From JBGSQR01 sp964509295 (GTDB lineage: Bacteria; Desulfobacterota; Desulfuromonadia; Geobacterales; Pseudopelobacteraceae), in NCBI GenBank assembly GCA_964509295.1, contig CAZDWS010000014.1, forward strand, positions 1-64,000: a DNA stretch of 64,000 nucleotides, written 5' to 3'. The notes under the pieces were generated by a model. That model saw only the letters and a program-made list of their open reading frames with translations, was not told the origin of the DNA and did not search any database. The translations under genes were made by a program, and so were the position numbers. Within the stretch, counting starts at the first letter, position 1. Every line of letters starts with the position of its first letter. This document shows, piece by piece, positions 27,421 through 36,868 of this stretch.

Positions 27421-27759
27421 ATGAGTATTTTACCTAAATGTCCCGCATGCAGTTCCGAATACACCTATGAAGATGGCGGCATGTACGTATGCCCCGAATG
27501 CGCCCACGAATGGTCAATGACTGCAACTGAAAGTACTGAAGTTGAAAATGTAGTCCGTGACGCCTTTGGCAACGTACTTACGGATGGAGATTCAATTACG
27601 GTAATCAAAGACTTGAAAATCAAGGGCTCGTCATTGGTTGTCAAGGTGGGAACTAAAGTCAAAAATATCCGTATTATTGATGGCGACCATGACATCGACT
27701 GCAAGATTGACGGTATCGGCGCCATGCAGCTCAAGTCGGAGTTTGTCAAAAAGTCGTAG
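27421..27759 (+). CDS. yjdM: Zinc-ribbon protein YjdM (PhnA family)
   Basis: 112 residues. The N-terminal zinc ribbon has CPACSSEYTYEDGGMYVCPEC. The C-terminal domain has VRDAFGNVLTDGDSITVIKDLKIKGSS, diagnostic for the PhnA/YjdM family. The old phosphonate-related name is not supported by function, and the role is unknown. AAGGA lies upstream. It is inserted between the sensor kinase and its presumed regulator. Confidence 0.93.
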   Translation: MSILPKCPACSSEYTYEDGGMYVCPECAHEWSMTATESTEVENVVRDAFGNVLTDGDSITVIKDLKIKGSSLVVKVGTKVKNIRIIDGDHDIDCKIDGIGAMQLKSEFVKKS

Positions 27760-27850
27760 CCATTAATATGATGACATATGCAGTGTAGGCTGTAGTTGAG
27801 ATGTGACTGGTCAGATAATTTGTAACCATTCTATTTAATTGGAGGGATTT

Positions 27851-29251
27851 ATGAAGATTGATGCCGGTTTTTCGCTTTATCCGTATGCAGGCAAGTCTTT
27901 TGCCGTTGCCATGCTTGCAGGTCTGACACTGCTCAGTGCAGATGCCGACGCATTCAACAGCTTTCCCGCCGCCAGCCACAACTCTGCTCAAGCGCTCTTG
28001 CCCCCCAAGAAACCTCAGCCGGTTATTCCGGTAAACCAGCATCAACCCGCCCATCAACCGGCACCCCAGGCAACGCCTCAAAGCAAGCAGCCCGGTCCCG
28101 CCCCAAAACCGGCAGCAACAGCCGATCTGCATTCAACGGATTCAACCAGGCTGAAAGCCGATGTTACAGCTTTAAACAGCACGCTGGACAAATATATCAA
28201 GGCAGGCAACAAGGCCGATCTTGACCTGACCGTTGTCATTACCGGAATCGACATCGTTACGATCCTGAACACAGATCTTACAAACATTGATCAGGACAGT
28301 GCCGTTGTCAGGGATCTGCTTGGTATCGCAAAGCAGGTGCCTGAACTGAAAGATCAGGCATCCGCACTTCTCACTGTACTTGAAAAATCGAAGCCGTCCG
28401 TAAAACAGGCACAAAAGGCAACCAGTGAAGCCAACGCCAGCCTCATGCCGACCCGGAACAGGCTGAATACCGTTGACAAAGTTATTCGCACGCTGGTTTC
28501 AACCGCCGGAACCCTTGAAAAGACCCTCTCTGTCTACAGCGCCGCGTTGGTGAAGGCAGAGCAGTGTGCTGCCGGACTGCCGCCCGGAAAGACCAGGGAT
28601 TCCATCCAGGACAACATCAACCATCAGTCGAGTGACGTAGACCCATACGTGGTGAAAGCAAATAATGGTCTGGTGGATATAATCAATGGCGTCAATTCAA
28701 TAGAGCAATCCATTCAAAGTAATGCCAGGCAGGTGATTGAACCCATACATAAAATTGAGCAGGAGGTCGATGCGCTTGAAAGAAAAATTCATGCAGCAGT
28801 CAACCCTTTGCATGAACTGTCTGCACTGTTTAAAAAGGAATTCAGCGCGGAATTTCCCTATCCCTCCCCGACCTGGAAGGATCCGATCAGGATCAAGCAT
28901 TATAATTTCAGTATAGGATTTAAAGTTATTCTTCAGGGCGAGCATGCAGTAGAGAAGGAAATTGAAAAGATCCTGAGTAAGGATATGTATAAAGCCGCCA
29001 GGATTTTCGGTTTGGAAAAGCTGGTCAAGAGTATTATGCACGAAGCCACGAAAGAGCTGAATTCCATTAAAGGGAAGCTTTCCTTGAACATTAAAATGGA
29101 AATTCCAGGAATTGATACGATTAAGCCGGATCTTGATGCTTTTGAGCGGGAATTGGCTAATATCCAAACACCGAATATTAATGCGCAGTTGATTGATGAT
29201 CTTCTCAAAAAAATCCAGGGTGAGATCCCGAAATTGAATAGCTGTAAATAA
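27851..29251 (+). CDS. Secreted helical protein of unknown function
   Basis: 466 residues, not recognised. An N-terminal hydrophobic segment ending near SADADA (about residue 36) looks like a signal peptide. Residues about 45-95 are rich in Pro, Gln, Ala and Lys, a flexible linker. The rest is mainly helical with heptad-like patterns, including SIEQSIQSNARQVIEPIHKIEQEV, and two cysteines (the CAAG around residue 240 and one near the very C-terminus). It probably sits in the periplasm or envelope. The start at 27851 follows GGAGGG by four bases. Being between a kinase and regulator next to a metal pump, it may be co-regulated, but nothing in the sequence shows a metal site. Confidence 0.65.
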   Translation: MKIDAGFSLYPYAGKSFAVAMLAGLTLLSADADAFNSFPAASHNSAQALLPPKKPQPVIPVNQHQPAHQPAPQATPQSKQPGPAPKPAATADLHSTDSTRLKADVTALNSTLDKYIKAGNKADLDLTVVITGIDIVTILNTDLTNIDQDSAVVRDLLGIAKQVPELKDQASALLTVLEKSKPSVKQAQKATSEANASLMPTRNRLNTVDKVIRTLVSTAGTLEKTLSVYSAALVKAEQCAAGLPPGKTRDSIQDNINHQSSDVDPYVVKANNGLVDIINGVNSIEQSIQSNARQVIEPIHKIEQEVDALERKIHAAVNPLHELSALFKKEFSAEFPYPSPTWKDPIRIKHYNFSIGFKVILQGEHAVEKEIEKILSKDMYKAARIFGLEKLVKSIMHEATKELNSIKGKLSLNIKMEIPGIDTIKPDLDAFERELANIQTPNINAQLIDDLLKKIQGEIPKLNSCK

Positions 29252-29273
29252 TCAGGTTAAGGAAATTTTCTCC

Positions 29274-30635
29274 ATGAAAACCAGAATACTTGTAATCGAC
29301 GATGACACATCCCTGCGGCGGGTGCTGGAATATAACCTTCAGGAAGCCGGATATGCCGTTGCTGCAGCGGCTTCAGGAGAAGAAGGTCTGGCTTTGTTCA
29401 CCGAAGTCGAACCGGCGCTGGTAATTACGGACATGCAGATGCCGGGCATGTCCGGCATGCAGCTGCTGACTGCGGTCAAGGAGCGTTCGCCGGAAACAAT
29501 GGTGATCATGATTACCGCATTCGGGACTATTGATCTGGCGGTCAAGGCGATGAAGTCCGGTGCCCATGACTACATCACCAAGCCGTTCAACCGGGAAGCC
29601 ATGCTGCTGACTGTTGCCAAGTCGCTTGAATTCAGCGGCCTTGCTGCAGAAAACAGGCGCATGAAGAGCGAACTGGCAGACCGGGCGGATTTTCGTACCA
29701 TTGTCGGGACTTCACCAAAAATGGAAAGGGTCTTTGAGGTTGTCCGAAAGGTGGCCGACACCGAGGCCTCGGTACTGATCACTGGTGAATCCGGCACCGG
29801 CAAGGAACTGGTGGCCCGCTCGATTCACGCCAACAGCGGGCGGAGAAACGGACCGTTTATCGCCATCAATTGTACCGCTATACCGCGTGATTTGCTGGAA
29901 AGCGAGCTGTTCGGGCATGTCAAAGGCGCCTTTACCGGCGCGATCAAGGACAAGACCGGCAAGTTCCAGCTGGCTGACGGCGGCACGATTTTTCTTGATG
30001 AGGTCGGTGATCTGCCGGTGGAGCTGCAGCCCAAGCTGCTGAGGGTGCTGCAGGAAAAAATTGTCGAGCCGGTGGGGGGCACCAAGGCGCACAAGTTGGA
30101 TGTGCGGGTGGTTTCGGCGACCAATCTGGACATCGATAAGGCGATGGCAGACGGTACTTTTCGCGAAGATCTTTATTATCGGCTGGCTGTGATTCCGATC
30201 CATTTGCCGTCACTGCGAGAGCGCAGTGACGATATCCCGCTGCTGATCAAATATTTCTGCGCCAAGCATGGTGCCGAGCAGGTCGTTTTCGATAAAAAGA
30301 CGATTGAGACCCTGACCGTTTATGCCTGGCCGGGCAATGTGCGTGAACTGGAGAACCTGGTCGAGCGACTGCTGATCATGAGAAACGGCGATACGATTAC
30401 ACCGGATGACCTGCCTGACAGGATCCGCAACGGCCATGTCAACAACAGCAGCCCGGTCATCAACCTTCCTGCCGAGGGTTATTCTCTGGAACAGCTGGAA
30501 CGCGAAGTAGTGCTTTCGGCCCTGGAGCGAAGCCATTGGAACCAGACCGCGGCTGCCCGGTTCCTGAAAATACCCCGCCATACCCTGATCTACCGCATGG
30601 AAAAGTACGTTATCTCCCCACCTGAAAAACCTTAA
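29274..30635 (+). CDS. Sigma54-dependent response regulator, NtrC family
   Basis: 453 residues in the classic three-domain order. A receiver domain (1-120) has phospho-acceptor D53 in ITDMQMPG. The AAA+ domain (about 140-370) has Walker A GESGTGKE from G171 and the sigma54-contacting loop GAFTGA at 218-223. The C-terminal Fis-type helix-turn-helix has NQTAAARFLKIPRHTLIYRM. It activates promoters read by RNA polymerase with sigma54. The efflux operon directly downstream and the periplasmic-protein gene at 37006 carry sigma54-like promoters and shared upstream motifs, making them its likely targets. Confidence 0.95.
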   Translation: MKTRILVIDDDTSLRRVLEYNLQEAGYAVAAAASGEEGLALFTEVEPALVITDMQMPGMSGMQLLTAVKERSPETMVIMITAFGTIDLAVKAMKSGAHDYITKPFNREAMLLTVAKSLEFSGLAAENRRMKSELADRADFRTIVGTSPKMERVFEVVRKVADTEASVLITGESGTGKELVARSIHANSGRRNGPFIAINCTAIPRDLLESELFGHVKGAFTGAIKDKTGKFQLADGGTIFLDEVGDLPVELQPKLLRVLQEKIVEPVGGTKAHKLDVRVVSATNLDIDKAMADGTFREDLYYRLAVIPIHLPSLRERSDDIPLLIKYFCAKHGAEQVVFDKKTIETLTVYAWPGNVRELENLVERLLIMRNGDTITPDDLPDRIRNGHVNNSSPVINLPAEGYSLEQLEREVVLSALERSHWNQTAAARFLKIPRHTLIYRMEKYVISPPEKP

Positions 30636-30639
30636 AGTT

Positions 30640-30684
30640 GCGGAGTATTCACCCCTGATTGTAGAATATTCCGCAATTTTTATT
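30640..30684 (+). terminator. Hairpin after the response regulator: terminator or paired activator sites
   Basis: GCGGAGTATTC (30640-30650) pairs with GAATATTCCGC (30664-30674) with one G-U pair, followed by AATTTTTATTT. It fits a weak terminator. The arms also contain the GAATATTCCG motif repeated at 30704, so they may be binding sites instead of or in addition to a terminator. Confidence 0.6.
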
Positions 30685-30714
30685 TATCCCGCCGCTTGAT
30701 GTAGAATTATTCCG
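30641..30714 (+). promoter_or_regulatory. Cluster of GAATATTCCG-like sites upstream of the efflux operon
   Basis: Three related sites: CGGAGTATTC at 30641-30650, GAATATTCCG at 30664-30673 and GAATTATTCCG at 30704-30714. The last is preceded by CTTGATGT. The same combination, CTTGATGT then GAATATTCTG, occurs at 36869-36889 before the next metal gene. Spacing 25-100 bases upstream of a sigma54-like promoter suits enhancer sites. Confidence 0.5.
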
Positions 30715-30738
30715 TCGTAAAATTAAAGCGATACCGTT

Positions 30739-30755
30739 TTGGCATATCATGTGAA
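30739..30755 (+). promoter_or_regulatory. Sigma54-like promoter candidate of the efflux operon
   Basis: TTGGCAT, five bases, GTGA. The -24 GG is present and the -12 position has GA in place of the nearly invariant GC, so this is a weak match. It is nearly identical to the better site at 36943-36959, sharing TTGGCAT..CATGTG. The ATG at 30790 lies 35 bases downstream. Confidence 0.4.
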
Positions 30756-30789
30756 AGATATTGTGAATCCCGTGACTTATGGAGCCGTT

Positions 30790-32157
30790 ATGAAACATCG
30801 CATTGTGTCAAATTCAATCCTGATTTTTTTGGCTGTGTTCGTTGTATTCGCTCAAGTTGCAGCAGCGGATTCCGGCGACAGCCTGAACTCTCTGGTTAGC
30901 CAGGCTTTAAACAACAACCCTGAACTCAAATCATCTCAGGCTCGTTGGCAGATGTTTGCCAGCAAAGCCAAACAGGCATCAAGCCTGGATGACCCGATGC
31001 TGATGTTTAAGCTGCAGAACATGCTGGCGCGCGAACCATTCGTGTTTAACAAGGATCCCCAGTCCGCCAAGGTGGTCGGCATATCCCAGCAGATTCCGTT
31101 CTGGGGCAAGCGTGCCCTCAAACAGGAAATTGCCGAATATGAGGGCGAGTCTTTCAGGTGGGCCAATGAAGAGCGCAAACTGGAATTGACCCGCATGATC
31201 AAGGAAACCTACTATCAGCTCTGGGCAATAGACAAATCACTGGCAATCGTCGACAAGAACCTGCGGGTCATGTCAGATTTCGTAACAATTGCAGAATCCA
31301 AATATTCAGTCGGGCAGGGTGTGCAGCAGGATATTTACAAGGCCAATTTGGAAAAATCCAAAATGCTCGACATGCAGATTACACTCAGGCAAAAACGCAG
31401 AAGTCTGGAAGCCAATCTCAATTATCTTGTCTATCGTCCGATGGATACAATCGTTGAAGCCATTGCCGATTTCCCCCTGCCTGAGGTCAGAGCCTCAGCC
31501 GAACAGCTGAATAAGCTTGCTCTGGAAAAACGTCCCCAGATCAAAAGTCTCGCCTCGCTGACCAGCAAGGGACAAGCCTCCCACCGACTGGCGCAGAAAG
31601 AGTTCTATCCCGACTTCAACCTCTCATTCGAGTATATGTTTAAAGAAGCTGTGTCGACGGAAATGGTCAATGATCCAGGGTACAACATGTTCAGTGTCGG
31701 CTTGACCTTCAACCTGCCGTTTCAGCAGGAGCGACGCCGGGCCATGCTGGCCGAGTCCAGGTCCGAGACGATCATGGCTACTGAGGAGCTGAATGGTTTG
31801 AAAAGCAACATCTCCTTTAGCATAAACGATACCCTTGCCCAGTTGGAGCGCCGCAGGAAGCTGGTGGAACTCTACCGGGGAGGGATCATTCCCCAGGCAG
31901 AGCAGTCACTGGAGTCGGCTGTGATCAGCTACCGGGTCAATAAAGTGGATTTTCTGACGCTGCTGGACGGTCGGGTCAACCTGTTCAACTATGAGCGGGA
32001 ACTGTACGAATCGCAGGCTGAGTACATGATTAATCTCGCTAAGCTTGAAGCGGTGGTCGGTGTAGACGTGGCTGTCCAGGATGCCATACCTGTTGTCTCG
32101 TCGCCATCAGTCGCACCGGCTGTGCAGCCAGCACCCGAACACTCACAACATCATTAA
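30790..32157 (+). CDS. TolC/CusC-type outer membrane efflux protein
   Basis: 455 residues. A signal peptide ends near VAAADS (about residue 29). The remainder is the two-repeat OEP family fold that forms an alpha/beta barrel through the outer membrane and periplasm: LVSQALNNNPELKSSQARWQ begins the first repeat and LALEKRPQIKSLASL the second. The start at 30790 is supported by GGAG five bases upstream; the longer frame would begin with a TTG inside the promoter candidate. It is the first gene of a three-gene tripartite pump, 23 bases before the adaptor gene. The His-rich end (EHSQHH) is notable for a metal system. Confidence 0.9.
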   Translation: MKHRIVSNSILIFLAVFVVFAQVAAADSGDSLNSLVSQALNNNPELKSSQARWQMFASKAKQASSLDDPMLMFKLQNMLAREPFVFNKDPQSAKVVGISQQIPFWGKRALKQEIAEYEGESFRWANEERKLELTRMIKETYYQLWAIDKSLAIVDKNLRVMSDFVTIAESKYSVGQGVQQDIYKANLEKSKMLDMQITLRQKRRSLEANLNYLVYRPMDTIVEAIADFPLPEVRASAEQLNKLALEKRPQIKSLASLTSKGQASHRLAQKEFYPDFNLSFEYMFKEAVSTEMVNDPGYNMFSVGLTFNLPFQQERRRAMLAESRSETIMATEELNGLKSNISFSINDTLAQLERRRKLVELYRGGIIPQAEQSLESAVISYRVNKVDFLTLLDGRVNLFNYERELYESQAEYMINLAKLEAVVGVDVAVQDAIPVVSSPSVAPAVQPAPEHSQHH

Positions 32158-32180
32158 AATTTAAATACTGAGGTATCACC

Positions 32181-33617
32181 ATGGCTCTGAACAAGAAAAT
32201 CTCAATTCCTCTGATCATTATGATCCTGATCGCGCTGTCCGGTGGCGGGTGGTATGCCTGGCAGCACTTCGGGCACGGCCATGAAGAAGAAGGCAAGGCA
32301 GCCCAGGGCAAACAGCTCTACACCTGCCCGATGCACCCGTTTATCATCAAGGACAAGCCCGGTACCTGCCCAATCTGCGCCATGGAGCTGGTTAAGAAAG
32401 TGGATGGGGCTGCAGGAAATACGCCTCAGACGCCCGAGCAGAAACAGCAGGCCGAAATGCTTGGACAGGTCTCTCTCTCAACGACCCAGCGCGTAATGGC
32501 CAATGTGGCTACCATCGAGTCGAAACTGCAGACGCTCAACAAGGAAATCAATGCCGTTGGTATCGTTCAGTTCGACCAGTCCCGTCAAGCCAAGGTGACC
32601 GCCTGGATCTCGGGCCGCATCGACAAGCTGCATGTCAGTACCGTTGGTTCTTTCGTCAGCAAGGACAAGCCGGTGGCAGAAGTTTATTCGCCCGATCTGC
32701 TGGCTACGCAGCAGGAATATCTGTTGGCCGTCAAAAGTCGTGACCAGCTGAAAAATTCACCAATCCCATCCATTGCGCAAAATGGAGAAGGTCTGGTTGC
32801 GTCGGCCAAACAGAGACTGATGTTGTTCGGTGTCAAGGACAGTCAGATAATTGAACTAGAAAAAGCAGGCAAGCCCAATATCCGCCTGCCGATCTACACT
32901 CCGCTTTCCGGTGTTGTCATCGAAAAAATGGTTCAACAGGGGCAGTATGTCAATACCGGCGAAGTGCTGTTTAATATTGCCGACCTTTCCAGAGTCTGGG
33001 TTGATATCGAAATCTTTGATAATGAAGTCCCTTATGTACGGATAGGTCAACAGGTTGAAATCCGGTCTGCTGTTGAACATAGCATGAAATTCAACGGAAA
33101 GATCAGTTACGTATATCCGTTTCATGATCCCAAAACCCATACAGTCAAGGCCCGTGTTGAAATGCCGAATCCCAAACAGCTGTTGAAGCCGGATATGTTT
33201 GTAAATGCGATTATCAGGGTTCCGCTGACCAAGGGCATTGTTGTTCCAGTGACGGCTGTTATTGACACCGGCAAACGGCAGGTCGTCTGGGTGGAAACCG
33301 CTGCGGGAGTGTTTGAACCGCGTGAAGTTCAAATCGGAGAGCGGAGCGACGAACTGATTCAGATTATTTCCGGTCTGAAAGCCGGAGAAAAAGTGGCGGT
33401 TTCCGGTGCTTATCTGATCGATTCCGAATCGCAGCTTAAAGGCGGCGGGGGAGTGGATCACAGTCAGCATACCGGTGGTGCCAAGCCAGCGGCAGAGGGT
33501 CAGGCCCCGACAGTAAAACAGCAACAACCACAGGCAGGGCATGAAGGTCATGGCGCCCCACCGGTTCAGCAGCCGGTAAAAAAGAGCCCCTTGAAGATGG
33601 ATGACATGAAGATGTAA
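32181..33617 (+). CDS. CusB-type membrane fusion protein with heavy-metal-binding domain
   Basis: 478 residues. A single N-terminal membrane anchor (residues 9-25) precedes the heavy-metal-binding domain YTCPMHP ... CPICAMEL with C49, H52, C63, C66 and M68. The adaptor (barrel-sandwich hybrid and beta-barrel) domains follow, with KVTAWISGRIDKL and SGLKAGEKVAVSGAYLIDSES. The C-terminal tail is rich in His and Met (GHEGHGAPP ... KMDDMKM). It links the RND pump to the outer membrane channel and may hand over Cu+ or Ag+. It is followed by an inverted repeat, then the pump gene. Confidence 0.93.
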   Translation: MALNKKISIPLIIMILIALSGGGWYAWQHFGHGHEEEGKAAQGKQLYTCPMHPFIIKDKPGTCPICAMELVKKVDGAAGNTPQTPEQKQQAEMLGQVSLSTTQRVMANVATIESKLQTLNKEINAVGIVQFDQSRQAKVTAWISGRIDKLHVSTVGSFVSKDKPVAEVYSPDLLATQQEYLLAVKSRDQLKNSPIPSIAQNGEGLVASAKQRLMLFGVKDSQIIELEKAGKPNIRLPIYTPLSGVVIEKMVQQGQYVNTGEVLFNIADLSRVWVDIEIFDNEVPYVRIGQQVEIRSAVEHSMKFNGKISYVYPFHDPKTHTVKARVEMPNPKQLLKPDMFVNAIIRVPLTKGIVVPVTAVIDTGKRQVVWVETAAGVFEPREVQIGERSDELIQIISGLKAGEKVAVSGAYLIDSESQLKGGGGVDHSQHTGGAKPAAEGQAPTVKQQQPQAGHEGHGAPPVQQPVKKSPLKMDDMKM

Positions 33618-33628
33618 ATTCGGGACGC

Positions 33629-33697
33629 GGGACTGGGGACTGGAGACTGGTGAATGCTTTTGACTTTACTAGTTCCTGGTCCCCAGTTCCCAGTCCC
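33629..33697. repeat. Inverted GGGACTGG repeat in the adaptor-pump gap
   Basis: GGGACTGGGGACTGG (33629-33643) pairs with CCAGTTCCCAGTCCC (33683-33697) with one G-U pair. Extra partial GGACTGG copies lie inside. The right arm ends one base before the GGAG ribosome binding site of the RND gene. It may affect stability or translation of the downstream message. Confidence 0.75.
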
Positions 33698-33709
33698 TGG
33701 AGTTAACCA

Positions 33710-36700
33710 ATGATCGAAAAAATTATCGAATATTCCGCCCGCAACCGGGTCATTGTCCTGATGGTCTTTGGTCTGATCGTCGCCTGGGGCATCTGGGCGG
33801 TCTTCAAGACCCCGGTGGATGCCATCCCCGACCTCTCTGACAACCAGGTAATCGTCTTCACCGACTATCCCGGACGCTCTCCGCAGGTAGTGGAGGATCA
33901 GGTTACTTATCCACTGGCGGTCAACCTGCAGGGGCTGCCTCAGGTCCGCGCCGTGCGGGCCTCCTCGGCCTTCGGTTTCTCCATGATCTATGTCATTTTT
34001 GAGGACAAGGCCGATATCTACTGGGCCAGAACCCGGGTGCTGGAACGTCTCAATTATGCCGCTTCCCTGTTGCCGCCGGGCGTGGTGCCGACCCTTGGAC
34101 CGGACGGCACCGGCGTCGGCCATGTGTTTTGGTACACCATCGAAGGCAAGGGGTATGATCTCGAGCAGCTGCGCACATTGCAGGATTGGTTCGTGCGCTA
34201 TCAGCTTAATACCGTCCAGGGGGTGGCCGAGGTGGCTTCCATCGGTGGTCTGGTGCGGGAATACCAGATCGACCTGGACCCCAACAAGCTGTTTGCCTAC
34301 AAAATTAAGATCGCTAAGGTTATGGATGCGGTCAAGGCATCCAACAAGGATGTGGGTGGCAAACTGATCGAGCAGGCCGATGCCGAATACCTGATCCGCA
34401 GCCGTGGTTATGTGAAATCAAAGGCCGACCTGGAGAATATAGTTGTCGGCGCCGATATGCGCGGCACTCCCATTTATGTCAAAAACCTCGGTACTGTTCA
34501 GTTGGGCGGTGCCATCCGGCGCGGCATGCTGGATATGAACGGTGAGGGGGAAGCGGTCGGCGGTATTGTTGTCATGCGCTATGGCGAGAATGCCAAGGAT
34601 GTCATCGACCGGGTCAAGACCAAAATCAAGGAGCTGGAAAAAGGTCTCCCTCCCGGCGTTAAAATCATGGTTTCCTATGACCGCTCTGATCTTATCCAGC
34701 GGGCCATCGATACTTTGAAAACCAATCTGCTGGAGGAGTCGCTGGTTGTCTCGCTGGTAATCCTGATCTTCCTGCTGCACTTCCAGAGCGCTCTGGTAAT
34801 CGTACTGACCTTGCCGATTTCGGTTTTGATTGCCTTTATCACCATGAAGATGATGGGGGTAACCTCCAACATCATGTCCCTGGGGGGAATTGCCATCGCC
34901 ATTGGAGTTCTGGTGGATGCCGGGGTGATCATGGTGGAGAACTGCTACCGGCACCTGTCGGAAATGTCACCGGAAGAGCGCAAGGAAAAACGCCTTGAGG
35001 TGGTCATCGCCAGTTCCAAGCAGGTTGGCCGGGCGATCTTCTTTTCCCTGGCGATCATCGTACTCTCCTTTGTGCCGGTCTTCATGCTGGAAGGGCAGGA
35101 GGGGAAACTCTTTCATCCGCTGGCCTTTACCAAGACCTTCTCCATGATGGGCTCGGCACTGATCGCCATTACCCTGGTGCCGGTGTTGATGTACTTCTTC
35201 ATGCGCGGCAAGATGCCGCCGGAGAGCGCCAACCCGGTCTCAACCTTTTTCATCCGGCTCTATTCGCCGGTTATCCGCTGGGTGTTGGTCTGGAAAAAGA
35301 CTACGATTGCACTTAATCTTGTGGCCTTGCTGATTGCCGTGCCGTTGTTCATGAAAATGGGCAGTGAATTTATGCCGCCGCTGGATGAAGGTTCGCTGCT
35401 CTACATGCCGGTCACGCTGCCCAATGTCTCCATCACCGAGGCCAAGCGCATCATCCAGGTGCAGGACATGATCATCAAGAGTGTGCCGGAGGTGGAGCAT
35501 GTGCTCGGCAAGGTTGGACGTGCAGAAACCTCCACCGATCCGGCACCGGTTTCCATGTTCGAGTCGATCATCATTCTCAAGCCCAAGGACAAGTGGCGTC
35601 CGGGAGTCAAGAAGGCCGACATCGTGGCCGAACTGGATGCCAAGCTGCAGCAGATCGGGGTCCGCAACGGCTGGACCCAGCCGATCATTAACCGGATCAA
35701 CATGCTTTCCACCGGAGTCAGGACAGACCTGGGGGTCAAGATCTTCGGCAGCGACCTGAACGTACTCAAAGATCTTGCCATCCAGGCCGAGGCGATCCTT
35801 AAGCCGATTCCTGGCGCCGCCGATGTTGTGGCCGAACGGGTCACCGGCGGAAACTACATTGATATCGATATCGACCGCGAGGCCGCCGCCCGATACGGCG
35901 TCAGTGTCGGCGATATCCAGAGCATTATAGAAACAGCGCTCGGTGGTGAGATGCTCTCCACAACAGTCGAAGGGCGTAACCGCTTTCCGATCCGCATCCG
36001 TTACCTGCGCGACTACCGCGACAACATTCCGGCCATCCGCCGCATCCTGGTATCAAGCATGGAAGGGGCCCAGGTGCCACTCTCCCTGGTTACCAAGCTG
36101 AAAATCTCCACCGGCGCTCCGGAGATCAACAGCGAGGGCGGCCTGTTGCGTTCACTGGTTTTTCTGAACGTGCGAGATCGCGATATGGGCGGTTTTGTAA
36201 CAGAAGCCAAGCAGGTGCTGGAAAAAAATCTCAAGCTGCCTCCCGGATACTATGTAGCCTGGTCCGGTCAGTGGGAGAATCAGATTCGCGCCAAGGCCCG
36301 TCTGCAGATACTGGTGCCGCTGGGGATGGTAATTATCTTTATCCTGCTTTACTTTACTTTCCGCTCGGCCCTGGAAGCCAGCATGGTCATGCTCTCGGTG
36401 CCGTTTGCCCTGGTGGGAGGGGTCTATCTGGTCTCAGCCCTGGGTTATAACCTCTCCGTGGCGGTCTGGGTCGGATTTATCGCCCTGTACGGCATTGCTG
36501 TGGAAACAGGGGTGGTGATGGTGATTTATCTGCACGAGGCTCTGGATAAGAAGCTGATCAACGGGCCGTGCACAGAACAGGACATCTACGATGCCACCTT
36601 CGAGGGGGCGGTGCTGCGCCTGCGTCCCAAGCTGATGACCGTGGCCGTGGCTCTGCTGGGTCTGATCCCGATCATGTGGTCAACCGGCACAGGTGCCGAT

Positions 36701-36847
36701 GTGATGAAGCCGATTGCCGCGCCGATGATCGGTGGTATGATTTCTTCAGCAGTGCATGTCCTGATAATGACCCCGGTGATCTTTGTGTTGATGAAAAAGA
36801 GAGAGTTGAAGAAGGGATTACTGAAATACTCGGGGATGAAGCATTGA
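33710..36847 (+). CDS. CusA-type heavy-metal RND efflux pump
   Basis: 1045 residues, full-length RND transporter with about 12 membrane helices and two large periplasmic loops. The TM4 block AIGVLVDAGVIMVENC has the proton-relay acidic residue. GFIALYGIAVETGVVMVIYL in the C-terminal half resembles CusA of the monovalent Cu+/Ag+ group more than CzcA. The periplasmic methionine in DPAPVSMFES sits where CusA has a substrate methionine. It pumps metal from periplasm or cytoplasm outward together with the two preceding gene products. Cu/Ag specificity is inferred from these blocks. Confidence 0.93.
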   Translation: MIEKIIEYSARNRVIVLMVFGLIVAWGIWAVFKTPVDAIPDLSDNQVIVFTDYPGRSPQVVEDQVTYPLAVNLQGLPQVRAVRASSAFGFSMIYVIFEDKADIYWARTRVLERLNYAASLLPPGVVPTLGPDGTGVGHVFWYTIEGKGYDLEQLRTLQDWFVRYQLNTVQGVAEVASIGGLVREYQIDLDPNKLFAYKIKIAKVMDAVKASNKDVGGKLIEQADAEYLIRSRGYVKSKADLENIVVGADMRGTPIYVKNLGTVQLGGAIRRGMLDMNGEGEAVGGIVVMRYGENAKDVIDRVKTKIKELEKGLPPGVKIMVSYDRSDLIQRAIDTLKTNLLEESLVVSLVILIFLLHFQSALVIVLTLPISVLIAFITMKMMGVTSNIMSLGGIAIAIGVLVDAGVIMVENCYRHLSEMSPEERKEKRLEVVIASSKQVGRAIFFSLAIIVLSFVPVFMLEGQEGKLFHPLAFTKTFSMMGSALIAITLVPVLMYFFMRGKMPPESANPVSTFFIRLYSPVIRWVLVWKKTTIALNLVALLIAVPLFMKMGSEFMPPLDEGSLLYMPVTLPNVSITEAKRIIQVQDMIIKSVPEVEHVLGKVGRAETSTDPAPVSMFESIIILKPKDKWRPGVKKADIVAELDAKLQQIGVRNGWTQPIINRINMLSTGVRTDLGVKIFGSDLNVLKDLAIQAEAILKPIPGAADVVAERVTGGNYIDIDIDREAAARYGVSVGDIQSIIETALGGEMLSTTVEGRNRFPIRIRYLRDYRDNIPAIRRILVSSMEGAQVPLSLVTKLKISTGAPEINSEGGLLRSLVFLNVRDRDMGGFVTEAKQVLEKNLKLPPGYYVAWSGQWENQIRAKARLQILVPLGMVIIFILLYFTFRSALEASMVMLSVPFALVGGVYLVSALGYNLSVAVWVGFIALYGIAVETGVVMVIYLHEALDKKLINGPCTEQDIYDATFEGAVLRLRPKLMTVAVALLGLIPIMWSTGTGADVMKPIAAPMIGGMISSAVHVLIMTPVIFVLMKKRELKKGLLKYSGMKH

Positions 36848-36868
36848 ATAGTTTAGTGGAATATGCCA

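Noticed and set aside
32856..34123. Long minus-strand open frames opposite the adaptor and pump genes
   Set aside because: They mirror conserved coding sequence of the plus strand and resemble no family.
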